This document shows positions 38,185-52,100 of a DNA stretch of 64,000 nucleotides, in pieces. Source of the DNA: Ziziphus jujuba. Lineage: Eukaryota; Streptophyta; Magnoliopsida; Rosales; Rhamnaceae. Location: positions 24,120,501 through 24,184,500 of the forward strand of contig NC_083387.1 in the NCBI RefSeq assembly GCF_031755915.1. The letters run 5' to 3'. Each line of letters starts with the position of its first letter. Position 1 is the first letter of the stretch. The translations under genes were made by a program, and so were the position numbers. The notes under the pieces are model-generated. The model searched no databases. It saw only the letters and a list, made by a program, of their open reading frames with translations, and was not told where the DNA came from.

Positions 38185-38375
38185 CATATTGTAACAGCCC
38201 AGACCACCCGCATCAAGATATTGTCCGCTTTGGGCCCGGTCTGAACGGTTTTGCTCTTCCCAACCCCAGAACAACGGTCGGTCACAGGAAAAGGCCTCTT
38301 GAAGGAAAATGTATCCACACGCTTATAAGCCATGCTTCGTTCTCCTTTCCAACCGATGTGGGATGTTACACATAT
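38185..38375 (-). mobile_element. TRIM-like 181-bp element with CATAT TSD
   Basis: Element 38190-38370 starts TGTAACAGCCC and ends GGGATGTTACA, with perfect 5-bp CATAT on both sides (38185-38189 and 38371-38375). The sequence (TATTGTCCGCTTTGGGCC, TATCCACACGCTTATAAGC and AACCGATGTGGGAT blocks) is a widespread plant short repeat that I take to be a solo LTR of a TRIM family, from memory. It carries no coding sequence. A remnant of the same family lies at 12649-12707. Confidence 0.85.
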
Positions 38376-39121
38376 ACACATTTCAAATTGTCCAAATGTT
38401 AGCATCAAAATTTAATTTGCAATTTATCACATAATTAATATAATATAAACATCCAAATATTAAAATATAATGAAATATAATTAATTTGACACCCGAAATT
38501 AATTTTTGAAGGTGGGTCACTCACCTCGAGCACACAATTAATCTAAGATCCTCCATGGGATCAATTCCACGACGCACACGTGCTCCTAGAATAACAATAT
38601 TACACAACTCAAATAAATTAATATTTTATTCGGATAAATAATACCCGGTATTCGGGGGGTTTAACACAAACGTTAACCAAAATTTGGGAGTAATATACTG
38701 AAACAAAGCTTATGGAACGAGGATCGCATTACCGGCCTTCATTGACCCCAATTCCGCCAGTGGTGGTTGGAATTTGCCCGGGAAGTACAAGCCGAATTTC
38801 ACCTCCTCATAACTCGCGAACCACTTCGAATTTAAACAACTGGAGACCATATTTGAACTCAGAGGACCCAAAATAGGGAGAAAGGGATGGAAGATCGGAC
38901 TGGATTGGCCGGAAACGGCGAGACTTGCCGAAAAACTCAAACCCATCGCCACCAACTTCACCGGCCCAATCTGGGTGTGTCCGGCGGCGTTTGGCCGAGA
39001 AATTTGGAGGGTGGCATCGTCGGGGAATGGACTCCTTCCCTGGCTGGCCCGTGTGGCTGTCCGGTGGCCGGAATTTGAGAAACGACAAGAACCCGAGAAG
39101 AGGAAAAGGAAAGGAAAAGAA

Positions 39122-39165
39122 AGAAGAAGAAAGAAGAAGAAGAAGAAGAAGAAGAAGAAGAAGAA
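39122..39165 (+). repeat. (AAG)n microsatellite within LTR
   Basis: GAA/AAG trinucleotide run. It generates poly-Lys, poly-Arg and poly-Ser frames in several phases, none of which is a gene. Confidence 0.9.
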
Positions 39166-39177
39166 AGGCTCAGGGGG

Positions 39178-42162
39178 CTGGGTGTAACACCCTGTCCCAA
39201 ATCGCACCGGAATCCGTACATGTTGACCGAGGTTGACCGTTGACCGTTGACCGAAGGGGGTCAAAAGTTGACTTTTTGACTCGGTGGGAATTTCGAGTTG
39301 ACCAGGGTACCGTGGCGAAGTGCACGATGCCACGAGTTCGTAGACTGGTAGCATGTCGAAAACGGAGCTACGGTTTGAAAGTTATGGATGAAACAAGTTG
39401 CGGTCCAAACTGTCCAGGGGGTGCCGGAGTTGACTTTTTGTTTATGGGGAAATGAGCTTTGACTCATGCATGGTTATGAAGTACTCGTCGATACGAGTTC
39501 ACAGACTAGCGGCACACTCAAAACGGACATCCGGTTAAAAAGTTATGGACGTTTGAAGTTTACCGGATACCGTATTATTTTAATGTTTTTGGGTCGGTGA
39601 ACAGTGAAATGTCACGTGTCAGCTTCTGATTGGTCCACGTGGCATGAACAGTGTCACACAGGGGTTTTTATTTGTTAAAATTACCGGGGAAGAGAGAGAA
39701 AGAGAGAGAGGAGAGAGAAAGAGAGAGAGAGAGGACCCGCCGGCCACCGGAGTTTTCCACTGTTCCGGACGATCTACAGTGCATGCACCGGCCAGAAAGC
39801 TTGCCCTCCTCATTTCCGGCAAAACCTCCAAATTTCACGGCGAACGGCCGCTGGACGCGCCCGGATCGGACCTCCGAAGTTCGGCGGCGAGTTTTTCCCC
39901 TCCACCGCCGGCCACCGCAAATCGACCCATTGCCGGCCATTTTCCGGCCACACGCGCCAGCTAGCCTTCATCCTCTCCTCAAGTCCGGCCGACCCACCAA
40001 AAATCACGGCCATCGGACCACCGACGCGCCGGGATCGGAGCGTTTTCCGGCGAGGGGCCGGAAATCTTCAATTGGTGATTTCTCCGCCGTCCGACCTCCG
40101 TTTTGCTCACCGTCGGTCCCGTTGGGTTGCTCTCCTCAAGATCTACAAGTCTGTAAAATTTCACCACCAACGGCCACCGCACGCGCCGCCGCCGGCGACG
40201 GTTGCCGGTGACCGCGGCGGCTCGCCGGAAAGTACTGTTCCGGCGAGTACCCGAAATTCCGGCCAGCTCCGGTCAGCAGTGTTCGACCTCCTGAACCCGA
40301 ATCCGGCTTCCGTTTCCGCCAATTCGTGAAGGTTTGGGAGAATTGCTGAGCCGAAACTCGAAAAGCTTTCCGGCGAGATTCCGACCCCGTCGGGTCCGAT
40401 CACCGGAAAGTAAGACCGAATCCGTGATCCTCATCACGCGAGCTTCGATTCGGTATATAACTCGTAACCCTTTAGTTATCGCTTGGTGTTCGCTCCCCGG
40501 GTATCCATTTGGGAATTACCCGAATAAAATATTAATATTTTTGGTTTGTGCATTGTGGTTGTTTAGGTGCACGCGCGAGTAGTGGAGTTGATCCCGAGGA
40601 GGATCTTAGTTGATTTGCGCTCTCCAGGTGAGTGATCCACCTTCAAAAATTATTTTGGGCAATTAATTATATTTAATTGGTATTTAAATTGATATTTAAA
40701 TTTATGCTCATGTGGTGTAGTTTATTGTGGTTTTATTGTGGTTTGATTAATTTATTATGCATGAGCAAGGTATATTTTGGTGGTATTGTACGTGGTTTTT
40801 AAAATTGATTTTCCGGGCATGATTGGGTTAAATATTTTACGAAAATATTGGTTTGAATTTTATGAATTATGCCCGCGGTATTTTTATGGTTGTATCTCGA
40901 GGAAGTTGTGATTTGTTGGTTATCAATGTTTCGTACCGGGTTATTGGATAAAATATGTGGGATGGTTTTTTGTGAAATTTTGGTATACTTCCCACGGTGG
41001 TTTTTGGAAAAACGGTACGGTTGGTTGTTTATGTTTATTTTTAGACACACTCATACAGTATTGGTGTTCTGGTGTATGGTGTATGGACACGTGGTTTAGC
41101 ACGCGGTTATTATATGGTTTAGCGTGCGGTTTTTACTTCACCCGTGAGTTGCCATTGGACCGTGGGCAGGCAAGTTGTTATTGGCCACAGCTGCCCCCCT
41201 CCTTGGCCGGGTGATGGTTTTTAGCAGTCGGTACTGTCGGGACGCCGAAGTGACCACTGCAGGTTTCTCTCTTTAACCTCCCGCCAGTCGGTGCTCGGGA
41301 CGCTGGGTATCGGAGGGCATCACCGGTATATGGTGTGGTGCGTCAGGTGTAATTGTCGGTGTAAATTGCAAATAATGGTTTTAAACCCCAAAGATGTTCA
41401 AAAATTATTTACTATAATTTATTATATTTTTATTATATATTTGGGGTATGTTTCTATTTATTTATTGTTTATCAAATGGTTTAATCCCTTGGTTTTTGGG
41501 AGGTATGAACATTGAGTTTTGCGAAAAGGTTTTAAAAAGGGAACATTTCAAACGGAGCGATTAGTGAGAGTTTTGAGGGAAATTATTATTTTCCAACAGT
41601 TATTATTATTTATTTATTAATTGTTGGTATTGTTCTATTCCTTAACTGCTATTACTATTATTTTTATTATCACAAAAGGTGTTCAGTAGTTCGGGTTACT
41701 CACGGAGATGATTAGCATCTCACACTCTTAAATTCCATTCCCTTAGGTGCAAGTGGTGGTAGACGTTCTCCGGAGCGAACCAAGTTTTCCGCTGCAGTTG
41801 TGTTTCGAGAAGTATCTTTGTACTCTTTCTTTTCAGTGTATTATTTCTTTTCAGCCTTGTTGTATTTCTGTTGTTTAGCACTTCTTAAAGCTCTGTATAC
41901 TATTGGGATACTTCTGTTTTATTTATGCACTGGACTGTTGTTGCTTTGAGAAGTGCTGGAATTTGTGGAATCAGTTGAAGTTCGTGGGAGGAATAAGGGG
42001 ATGTGTTTAGAAGTGTGTTTTCAATGCAGATAGTTTGTGGTAAGTAAATCCCTAAGGGGAGGCTCTGTCGGATTTTCCGTTGGAGGGTCCGGTAGGGTTT
42101 CCCTGGGATCAGGGCTGTCTAGGGTTCCGGGGAAGGAATTCTGGACGGGTCCTGACACTGGG
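39178..42162 (+). mobile_element. Plus-strand solo gypsy LTR with CTGGG TSD, nested
   Basis: LTR body 39183-42157 (2975 bp), TGTAACACCCTG to GGGTCCTGACA, flanked by perfect CTGGG (39178-39182 and 42158-42162). It is clearly related to the array LTRs through most of its length: the same TTGACC cluster (from about 39223), GA repeat (about 39688-39733), GC-rich tract and TATATAA (40454-40460). It is more diverged in the AT-rich second half. No primer site follows the right end. It sits inside the minus-strand LTR, so it inserted later. Confidence 0.95.
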
Positions 42163-42813
42163 GGTGTTTTTCCCACGTGGGGGAAGGAAAAAAAAGAAAA
42201 GAAAAGAAAAAGAAAAAGAAAGGAAAAGAAAATAAAATAAAAAAATAATTAAATAATATTAAAATAATATTATTGTATGGAATAATAATAAAATAATATG
42301 GTATTTAATCATGGTTGACATGTGGCATCTCACCATTGTGACACATGGCACCCTTTATTAAGTCACACGTGACACACTGTTCACATATTAAAAATAATAT
42401 TAAAATAATACTGTATTTGAAAAACTCTATAGATCCATAACTTTCAAACCACATGTCCAAATTGGACGTACCACCAGTTTATGAACTCGTATCGACGAGT
42501 ACTTCACAACCATACATGAGTCAAAACTCAACTTTACATAAACAAAAAGTCAACTCCAGCACTCCTTGGACAGTTTGGATCTCAACTTGTTTTGCTCATA
42601 ACTTTCAAACCGTAGGTCCGTTTTTGACGTGCTACTAGTCTATGGACTCGTGAAAATATGTACTTTTTAACGGTATCCCGGTCAATATGAAATTCCATCA
42701 GGAGTAAAAAGTCAACATTTGACCCCTTCTCGGTCAACGACGGTCAAACCCAATCAACCTTGGTCAAATTTTAGAAATTTCCAGTGTACTTCGGGACGGG
42801 GTGTTACACATGC

Positions 42814-45800
42814 CCTATCTATTGTTGACAATAGATTAAAATATATAGCCTATTATTGACAATAGATTGATGGTGCACTAATATTAATGCATTTTTTAGC
42901 AAAACTATGTATAAAAATATTTAGCGACTCTTTTACTAGGATGGATCATCTTTATTAATTATCAAATTATTCAAATTATTGAGATTTAAAAATATATTGA
43001 TTAATTAATTTGAGTCTATGTATAGTCAAATACTAAAATGGCAAAATAAAACTTTATATGGATTTTTTTGGACAAATGGATTAGAGTAAATCTTTAATGT
43101 ATTTTCAACTTTCAACTCTTGATCCAATCAAAAGCTAATTTTGTAAAAGGTCTTGATCAGAAAAATTCTATATATGTATATATGTATATATGTGATCAAT
43201 AGTTTAAGGTTTTGGGGATTTACGTACTAACATATTAGAATCATACAACAAAATTTGAAAGGCCTAATTAGCTAGAATATATGAATTTGCGCAGCTCATG
43301 ATCCATTACAAAATTTGATAATATATAGGATACATATACGCACATCTGCATGTCTATAGAGGCCTTTGACAAATTTCTCGACCGATACACTTAGGGATAT
43401 TGCCGTGTTTCGGATTCGTAAGCAGAGGATGAACATTTGGATTATTGCGCTTTTTCTTTTGAATATACATGGTAAGCCATCTTTCCCTGCTGTATGTATA
43501 AATTCATTTCAAAATAATCTAATAAATATAAATATTTTACCGGATATATACATCCCCATCTACTATGAGATATGTGTTATAACTATATATTTATATATAT
43601 GTATATAGGATCTTTTTATAGTGTGGACGTCCACATCTTTTTATCATGTGAACATTTATAAAAAAGATAATTTTAGAATGACGGAAATAATAATACTAAT
43701 AGTGCACTGCTAGTTTTCTTGGTTTTTTCTTTCAATTTTGCAAATGGAAATAATACAACTTAATCATGTAGACAGCGTAGGATAGAGGCTAAAGGCTAGT
43801 GCAATCAATTTACACGCATCAAATAAATAATAGTAGTATTCCAGGTGTCAAAATATTTACCAAATTTATTTATCAAGTTACATATGATAAGACATTATGA
43901 CTGTTATATATTTATATAAGTTGATTGAACTCTTAAATTAAAAAGTGAATTAAAAAAAAAAGCTAATTAAATATATAACATGATTGAACTCTCAAATGAA
44001 AAAAATGAAAAAAATAAGCTAATTAAATATTGCCACAGCATCTGCTATATTATTTGATCAATAACTTTGATAAATATTTTGATAAATCTAGTACTATAAT
44101 ATAACAAGTTCGTCTAATTTAGGAAGTAAATTGTGAAACAAATTTTGAAAAAAGAACTAGACAAATATGGATTGAATAAATCAATGGATAATTTTAGTGG
44201 TCTTTGTAAATAAAGATTCGATTATAAATCATATGAATAAAAAAAAATTCCAATGGGATTGAGAATAACAATTACAGTTACATTAATGTGATTATTTAAT
44301 AGACATCAAGATTTAAATTAGAAATTTCGTATAGAATCAATTTTTTTTTCTTTAGGATGGTAATAAGAACTGTGACTCCATATACTTTAATAATGAAAAT
44401 TGAATTTTTGAGACTGACAATTATCATTCTTTTCTAAGTGCACCAATTCATCTACGAATCCCAAAACGAGAAGCCCAAGGAATTTTTCCTTTTTTGGAGA
44501 AAGAAAGCACAAAGTATTGATAATAGCGCCAGCCCATAAAATGAGAAACCAACCAAAATCATGGGCTATTAACATTCAAAAAAATAAAATAACGGGCCCC
44601 ATTTGCAAATGAGATGGAACTACTGTAATAATTGTTCTTTAAAGTCCACTGCAAACTGATAGAAATTGAATTTCACAAGAAACAAAACAGAAACCTACTG
44701 TAGGTGGTTATCGAATAAAGAATAAAGAAAAAATAACATCGACTTCAAACACACCGAAGATCCATGACCAAAACATGAAAGATTTGGACTTACTCGCATA
44801 TATACATATAATAAGAGATATTAAGACGCTCTTACGGTACTAACCAAGGACACTTTGATTGTTTAATTAGTAATAATCAGTTTCATTTTAAATTTTGTCA
44901 GTTTCAAATAGGATCTAATAAAAAAAATAGAATTTGTATCTATTTTATTTATTTGACTATTTAGGGAATTATCGAAGGATGTGGATCCTCCCTTTATTTA
45001 AATTCTACTTAAGTTATCTAAGAGCATTTTTACCGGTGAATATGATTGTTTTAATATGATATATAAATTGATATTATCTAAATTTAAATGGTATCAATAT
45101 ATATTCATTTTAAAATTCTTCTCCAATGATAACATTTATAAAAAAACTATTTATGACTATTAATTAATTATATATTTTATAAATATATTTTTTTTGAAAA
45201 ATTAATTTTTATGAAAAATTTTGAATGTAGGAATCTTTATAATGCCTAAAAATAAATATTTACTGTGACAATGTTTAAGCCACATCAAAGTTGACATTCA
45301 TTATAAATATTACCTTTGGAAAGTAAAGTCTCTAAAACACTATCTATAAAAAAATGCCCATTTGTCATTATTAATGAACAATCATCAGTTAGACTTATAT
45401 ATTAGATGATAACTTAAATCTATTAAAATATTCACTTTTAGGATCTTAATATAAAAAATAATATAATTAAATACTTTAATTAAATTTACCATATAAATTG
45501 ACGATTATTACCAATGATGATAAATAGTCAGATTTATGTGTCTATTACTTATTTAGAATGTTTATTTTCACAATTTATATTCCCATTAAAGATGCTTTGA
45601 GACTAATAGCTATTTCCATTATGGTACATTTGTGCATGACCAAACACAAATGTGAAAGGAAGAAGGGCGACTTCTTTCACGAAGTCACCGAGTCACCGGT
45701 GATTGCTAACGTCGCGATAAGAATGTAACGAATCGGCACTTCATAACCAAATTCCTTAGCAAACGAATACACGGTATAATCCCAGTAATCAGCATATTGG

Positions 45801-46170
45801 CCCGGGCTAACGATTCTATCTAACAGCAATCTCGCATCCATGGAGGTAGTCTTCTTTAACCATATAGTTTTATCCCTAATAAAATAATCCGTTAATTGAG
45901 CCAAAATATATATGCTCCCCTAAGTAAGTTTATATGATTGGAAAAAAAAAAAAAAGAAGTAAGTTTACATGGATAATTGGCAAAAGAGAAAGCATCAAAC
46001 CTTATCATCCACCGAGAAATTATTCGTACATGACCATGTGTGGGATACTAATATGGTACACACATCCATGTAGAGGTAACCATATTAATTTCAAATACAT
46101 TCGCATCTTCATATTGTCCAATTGAACAAAATAACATCATTAGACTAACGTCAAATTTTCCCATTCATTA
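42814..46170. other. AT-rich intergenic region without a recognised gene
   Basis: Short frames at 43366-43608, 44387-44575 (minus) and 45677-45904 (minus) have no family I recognise. About 44640-44800 resembles, with gaps, the sequence downstream of the actin relic at 32110-32290 (CATTGCAAACTGA/CACTGCAAACTGA, AAATTTCA, AACACTAAATCCATGACCAAAACGTGAAAGAT/CCATGACCAAAACATGAAAGAT), suggesting an old duplication. Confidence 0.5.
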
Positions 46171-46633
46171 GGATATGTTTGATTTATGAAATAAACATAG
46201 GAATAGAATTCTTATTCCATAAATTTTTTTTTTCCTATGTTTGGTAAGTTTTTAAATTTGGCAATAGCTATTCCATAGGAACAGATATACCTCTATTTAA
46301 AAGAATAACAATTCCTTATTAAAACCTCAAAATTTCTATTTCTATGATTTAATTAGGATAAACTTTAAAATATCATTATGACATTTAAATTTAAATTGAT
46401 TATCACATACTAAAAATATATAAATAAATATAAAATTTAATTTTTAACTAATTTTTACCAAATTTGAATTTTTGGGGAAAAAATATTTATAAAGCCTAAA
46501 CCTTAATTTTAAGTCAATATTTTTACCGAACATATAAATAGAAATTATCAATCATTTTTTCATTTTCTATTCCTATAAATAACTATTCCTATTTTTAAAG
46601 GAATATGTATTCTGTATACCAAACATAGCCTTA
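46168..46633. mobile_element. Tourist-like (PIF/Harbinger) MITE, 460 bp, TTA TSD
   Basis: Body 46171-46630. The left end GGATATGTTTGATTTATGAA and the right end, read in reverse complement as GGCTATGTTTGGTATACAGA, are terminal inverted repeats with further matching inner parts (CATAGGAATAG/CTATTCCTATTT). TTA flanks both sides. AT-rich and non-coding. TTA/TAA target and GG.TATGTTTGG termini are the hallmarks of Tourist MITEs. Confidence 0.8.
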
Positions 46634-46769
46634 ATTTGCTATTCACTGTATAATTCTCCCTTCATCAACAGTTCTTTCCAACTTTCTACTTGCCATTTCC
46701 TCTTGATCATCCGAGAAAATTGATAAGCGATAAAAGGAAAATTTTGTTGTTCCATATTTAGAGTATATA

Positions 46770-47910
46770 TGTGGATAAAAACCAACATATGGATAAATAA
46801 TAATGTGACAACTAATAGAATTGAGTGAAGGAAAATATTGTTCCCTATTATACAGTCCGACTTTGACAAAGATATCTTTAATTTTTTAATTAGTTGAGGA
46901 TAAGTGGATTTTGATTTCCTTGTATATGCTCTTGGCGGTCTAGCTAGATTCAGAATTCGAGCCTGTTTCTACAATTTTTGGAGTCAAACCAGAGCAATAT
47001 ATTATGGAATAGGTACAGAATCATTATCTCCTATAGTCTATGAATCAAAGCTAGATAAAATTATAATTCCTCAATTACCTTTGATTTGCATAATACCTCA
47101 GCGTATCTTTGTTTCTGGAAAATCTGATCTATACAATTCCATCTTGACGCATTAACATTCCACAACAACCGTCACATTTAATACCTTCAGTTCATAATTA
47201 TTATGGAATTAGTTAAGTCTGTAAGTGAATCCACTTTCTGTACCAAGTTCTAGCAAGCTGTCTAATTAATGTTCACATTGGTATAGTGCCCTCTATATAA
47301 GTCAAAATTGTACATATATAGAATAATGGTGATTTCAATTTTTTCTAATTAATGCTAATTGATTCGGATGGAAAATATGAAAAATGGAAGTCTGGTTTTG
47401 TTTCCTGATCAGTTTTAGATGTAATTGGTTCTTCATCCAATTCTGCATTTTCTGTAATCAGATAGACCAAATAAAGTTTAATACTTTGCACCAAAGATTA
47501 GGTCATATTGATTTTTCTTTTTTTTTCTGTTGAAAAAAAAAAGGTGCCAAAATTATGCAACCAGTTTTTGAATATCAACAAAGGAAGCCTACTATTTTAT
47601 TTCTTATGAAGCATGCAAACCTGGAAAACAACACATGAAAACATTTCCCCTTATTATATGCATTATTTTGTTGATGATTTCACATGATTTTTCCATTTGA
47701 AAGACAAATAATAAGCTTTTACCACATTTGTTATCTTTCATAATAGAATGGCATAGAGGAGTACGAAACTAAAATTTAAAATGTCTACAAATAGATTAGG
47801 GAGGTGAATTCAGAACCTTTGTTCCTTTTCCAAAACAACGCAAAATTATAGCAGAAAAGAAGCATAGGTATATTGTTGAAGCTGGATTCAGTTTATTGGC
47901 TCAAGCGGAC
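46770..47910 (+). pseudogene. Decayed Ty1/copia polyprotein fragment (copy B)
   Basis: Direct duplicate of 15646-16835 with many point and length differences. The same signatures are visible (DQIKFNTLHQRLGH near 47470-47510, HYFVDDFT near 47670, KKHRYIVEAGFSLLAQA near 47860-47905). An 83-codon frame (46904-47155) is open here but broken in copy A, and I do not recognise it. Similarity stops at about 47905, shortly before the CACTA terminus at 47929. Confidence 0.65.
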
Positions 47911-47949
47911 ATATAAGTCACTTAATTACACTACGCGAAACTCGCTGAT

Positions 47950-48620
47950 TAGCGATGAAATTAAATGTGCAAAATGAAATAAACAAAGACACATTTTACC
48001 ATGTCGCCTAATGTCCTATCACTAAAAAAATTATATCAACAACGACGTATAAATTAAAGTCGCCTAATGTGGACGAAAAGAGACGCCGTATAAAAACACA
48101 TCGCTAATTGTTATCATTTTTAGCGACTTATTATACTTTGTCGCTTTTTTATGTAAACTATGAGTCGCTAATATGGAAGAAACAGCAACCTTATATTTAT
48201 GAGTTGCTAATTGTTTGACTTTTTAGCAACTTATTATACTCCGTCACTATTTTACGTAAATTTATGTGTCGCTAAGTTGTAGAATTTTTAGCGACTTGTG
48301 TAGTTATACGTTGCCGTTTACTTAAAACTACATGTCACTAATTTCATATATGTTTAACCTTTAGTGACTTTTTTTTTTTGCATCGCTACATATTTAAATG
48401 AAGCATCACTAAAAACAGGCATGCAAGTCTAGAGCATCGCTAAAGGTCAAAAAGGGCGACCATGTTGTTATTATGCATCGCTAAAGGTCCAAGTTGTTAT
48501 TATGCGTCGCTAAAGGTCGAAAATGGCAACAATGTTGTTATTATGCGTCATTAAATGTCTAGAATGGTGACCATGTTGTTATTATGCGTCGCTACAGATC
48601 CTTTTAGCGTCAATTCTGTT
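47950..48620. repeat. CACTA left subterminal repeats
   Basis: Numerous GTCGCTAA, TTAGCGAC and GCGTCGCTAAAGGTC motifs in both orientations, with TTGTTATTATGCGTCGC-type units recurring several times at 48430-48600. In En/Spm elements such subterminal motifs bind the TNPA-type protein. That is family knowledge and was not tested here. Confidence 0.75.
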
Positions 48621-49139
48621 CTTATATGTTGCCGTTTCCTTTTTCTAATTTGCTTTTTGTAATTTTGTTACAATTTATTAAAAAATAATAAATACAAAAA
48701 AAATTAAAATTAGCTTCATTCAAAATAATTAGAATACAAAAATTGAAAGTAAACATTTGCATAACAAACTAATTATCAAATAAATTAAATAGTATCTCAT
48801 GAAATATTTTTACAACTCCGTATACTCTTGTATATGCAAAAGCAAAAGCAATATTAACTAAATCTCCATGAATTGCATATTCATTGAGATGGAAGTTGCC
48901 ATCCCCTTGTTGATGATATTACACACCCTCATACTGCTTATGAAAAAATTAATAAATTTATAAACACTTATGCAAAATAAATATATATTAAGTATGAAAA
49001 AGTAATAAATTAGTAGATGAAAATTTAAAGAATATTTCGTTGTTCTTATGAAAGCGAATAACAAAATTAATTAAATGGATAATAATAAATATCATAAATA
49101 TTACTTAAAACATATAAATAAATCTACGCATCAATTCAT

Positions 49140-52100
49140 TTAGAAGGTATATGTTATCCATATCCCCTCACAATCGTTACGAATATAGCCACTTTCACAT
49201 TCATCCTCATTATCATTTTTATCAACACTTGGCAACTGTATGACAAATGGATTGTGAGCCATCATAGTATTGCCAAAAACATCTTTTTCAACCAATTCTT
49301 CTTCAACAAAAGTACGATATTGTGGTGGAGTTAAAACAACTGACCATCTCGAATCAAGTTGATCTTCAACATAAAATACTTGTTGAACCTGTGAAGCCAT
49401 AACGAATGGGTCGGATTTATATCCAATTTTATTTAAGTTAACATATGTAAACTCCATCTCATCAACTTTCATACCGTTGCTGTCAACCCAATCACACTTG
49501 AACATAGGAACTCGGAACACGGTGTAACTGACATCCCAAATTTCTCTTATGATCCCGTAGTATGCCATCTCAGATAAAATTGGGTTATTATCCTTAACAC
49601 TAGCAAAATGCTCACTTTTGGCAATTACTTTGACACCACTATATTCTGGGTGACCTGCTTATTATCCCTATCTAAAGTGTTGAATTAAACTCCTCTAATC
49701 TCATATCCTTCATGTTTCGCTACTATCCATTGTGAACCAAGGGCTATCCATCTTAATGTTTCAGAAACTGTATGATTTGGTTGACTTTGGTCCTATTCAA
49801 TCTAGTCAATTGACAAAAATATGAAAAATATTTATTCACTAAAGCTAAAGCTAAAACAATGATACGATATTGAATATTTAACTTCTCCATACCTTGTCAC
49901 ATAACCAGTAAATAAATGTACGTTTGTGTTCATCTTGAAACCATTTTGGTTTTTTTCCTCCATTTTTTTTGCTTGACTTCAAGACTTCAAAATGAATACT
50001 AGAACAAAGAAAAGTTTTTGTAATTAATAAATATATTCAAAATATCAACTTATTTATGCATATTAATATATTCACAACATCAACTAATTTGTACATTAAC
50101 ATGTATATACGCACCTGACATAGGGTGCCACTTCTAGTACATTCGAAAGTATGCATCTATGGACTTGCTTCCAAAGTTGTTGATCAATTAATTGATTTTT
50201 TCGATCTTTAATGGGGGCACCAACATCATCTTCATCATTTAAGTTTTGATATCTATTAATGGGGTTTCCAACTGCCTCTAACCCTTTTTGAAATTCACTA
50301 CAAAACTCAATCACTTCTTCACAAATATAACTCTCGGTAATACAACATTCTGGCCGATTTTTATTTCGAACATAACCTTTCAATATTTTCATATACCTCT
50401 CAAATGGGTACATCCATCTGAAATGTATTGGTCCACATAATCTAACCTCTCAAACCAAATGTATAGTGAGGTGAACCATTACATCAAAAAAAGATGGTGG
50501 AAAGAATTTCTCTAGAAGGCACAAAGTTGTAACAAGATTGTTTTGAATTTTGTCCAATTCAGCAACAATGATGGACTTCTTGCAAATTGCATTGAAAAAA
50601 AAAACAAAGTCTTGCAACTGCATGTCTCACATTTTTAGGAAGGATTGCAAGAATTGCAAGAGGCAAGAGTTGTTGCATCAATGTATGACAATCATGAGAT
50701 TTCAATCCTACCAACTTTTAGTCCTCCATTGAAACAAGATTTCTAAAGTTTGAAGAATAACCATTTGGAACCCTTAAGTTCGCTAAACACTTACAAAACA
50801 ATTTCTTCTCTTGCTTTGATAATGTATAGCAAGCTGCTGGCAGGAAAGTTCGATTTACTTGCTGTTTATGGGCTAAGTCTTTCCTCAAACCCATTTTTTG
50901 TAAATCTAATTGAGCATTAACTACATCCTTCGTCTTACCAGGAATATTGAGCAATGTACCATATATGCTCTCACAAATATTTTTCTCAATATGCATGACA
51001 TCTAAATTATGTCACACATGGAGAAATAACCAATATTCCAATTCAAAAAAAATGGACTTCTTCTTCCAACATTCTTCAGCATCAACAGTCCTTTTCCTTT
51101 TGTTTGAGTTATCAAAACCTATTGCATTCAGCTTAGCTAAGATTTCTTCTCCAGTCAATGGTATTGGAGGCACTCCAAACTCTTGAAATCCAATAAAAGC
51201 CTTTTTTTCCCTTCTGTAGCAATGATTTGGAGGAAGAAATCTTCTATGCTTGGTAAATCTCATTTTTTCCCATGCTTTAACCTTCTAGCAAAGGTATTTT
51301 CACTGCAAATTGGACAAGCATAATATCCCTTCATTGCATGACCGGATAAATTGCCATAAGCTGAAAAATCGTTTACATTCCATAGCAACACTGCCTTCAA
51401 AGTGAATTTCTCTTGACGATAAGCATCGAAGACACTAACACCCTCATTCCACAACTTCTGCAGGTCTTCAACTAATGGCTCCACGTATACATCAATATGA
51501 TTGCCAGGTTGTTTGGGTCCAGAAATGAGAAAACTCAACATCATAAATTTCTGCTTTATACACAACCAAGGAGGAAGATTATACACAACCGTCATCATAG
51601 GCCAACAACTATACCTACTACTCAACATACTATATGTATTAACTCTATCAGACGCGATCCCAAGTCTCAAATTCCTATCTTCTGATGCAAAGTTTGGCCA
51701 TAAACGATCAACCAACTTCCAAGATGAAGAATCCGCAAGTGTTGCATTTCTCCTATCTTAACCTTTCTCCCATTGGCATGCCATGTCAAATTCTTAGCCG
51801 TTTCAACACTATGAAACACTCTTTCAAAATGCGAAATAATAGGAAAGTACCATAAAACTTTATTTGGAATATTGCTAACAACTCCATTCTTACCAATTTT
51901 CCATCTAGAAGATCCATATTTAGGACATTCATTAAGGTCCACTTATTCCTTCCTAAACAAAATACAAATTTTAGGACATGCATGAATCTTGGTGTACTCT
52001 ATTCCCAAAGCACTCAAAGTTTTCTTAACATTGTACATGGATGTTGGCAACACATTGTCTATTGGCAACTTGTCAGATAACAATTGCAACAGTACATATC

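Larger units (their letters stand above)
36367..42813 (-). mobile_element. Minus-strand solo gypsy LTR with CATGC TSD, twice interrupted
   Basis: The LTR body runs 36372-39182 and resumes at 42163-42808 once the nested plus-strand LTR is removed (about 3.27 kb after also removing the TRIM). It begins TGTCAGGACCCG, ends GGGGTGTTACA (mirror of the LTR termini), and is flanked by perfect CATGC at 36367-36371 and 42809-42813. It has no internal region. It contains a short tandem duplication (about 37013-37118), the TRIM-like element at 38190-38370 and an (AAG)n tract at about 39122-39165. Frames on the GC-rich or AAG-rich parts are not genes. Confidence 0.93.

Noticed and set aside
38190..38370. 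Considered as a 5S rRNA-bearing Cassandra element
   Set aside because: No 5S-like internal promoter or gene body was visible; it matches the other short TGTAACAGCCC...GTTACA repeat.
38710..39354. 214-codon minus-strand frame with poly-Phe and poly-Leu
   Set aside because: Created by the (AAG)n tract and an LTR junction; it crosses the border of the nested solo LTR.
44387..44575. 62-codon minus-strand membrane-like frame
   Set aside because: No family recognised and no supporting exon nearby.
45677..45904. 75-codon minus-strand frame (LLLDRIVSPGQYADYWDY)
   Set aside because: Looks protein-like, but I could not place it in a family, find splice partners or exclude chance.
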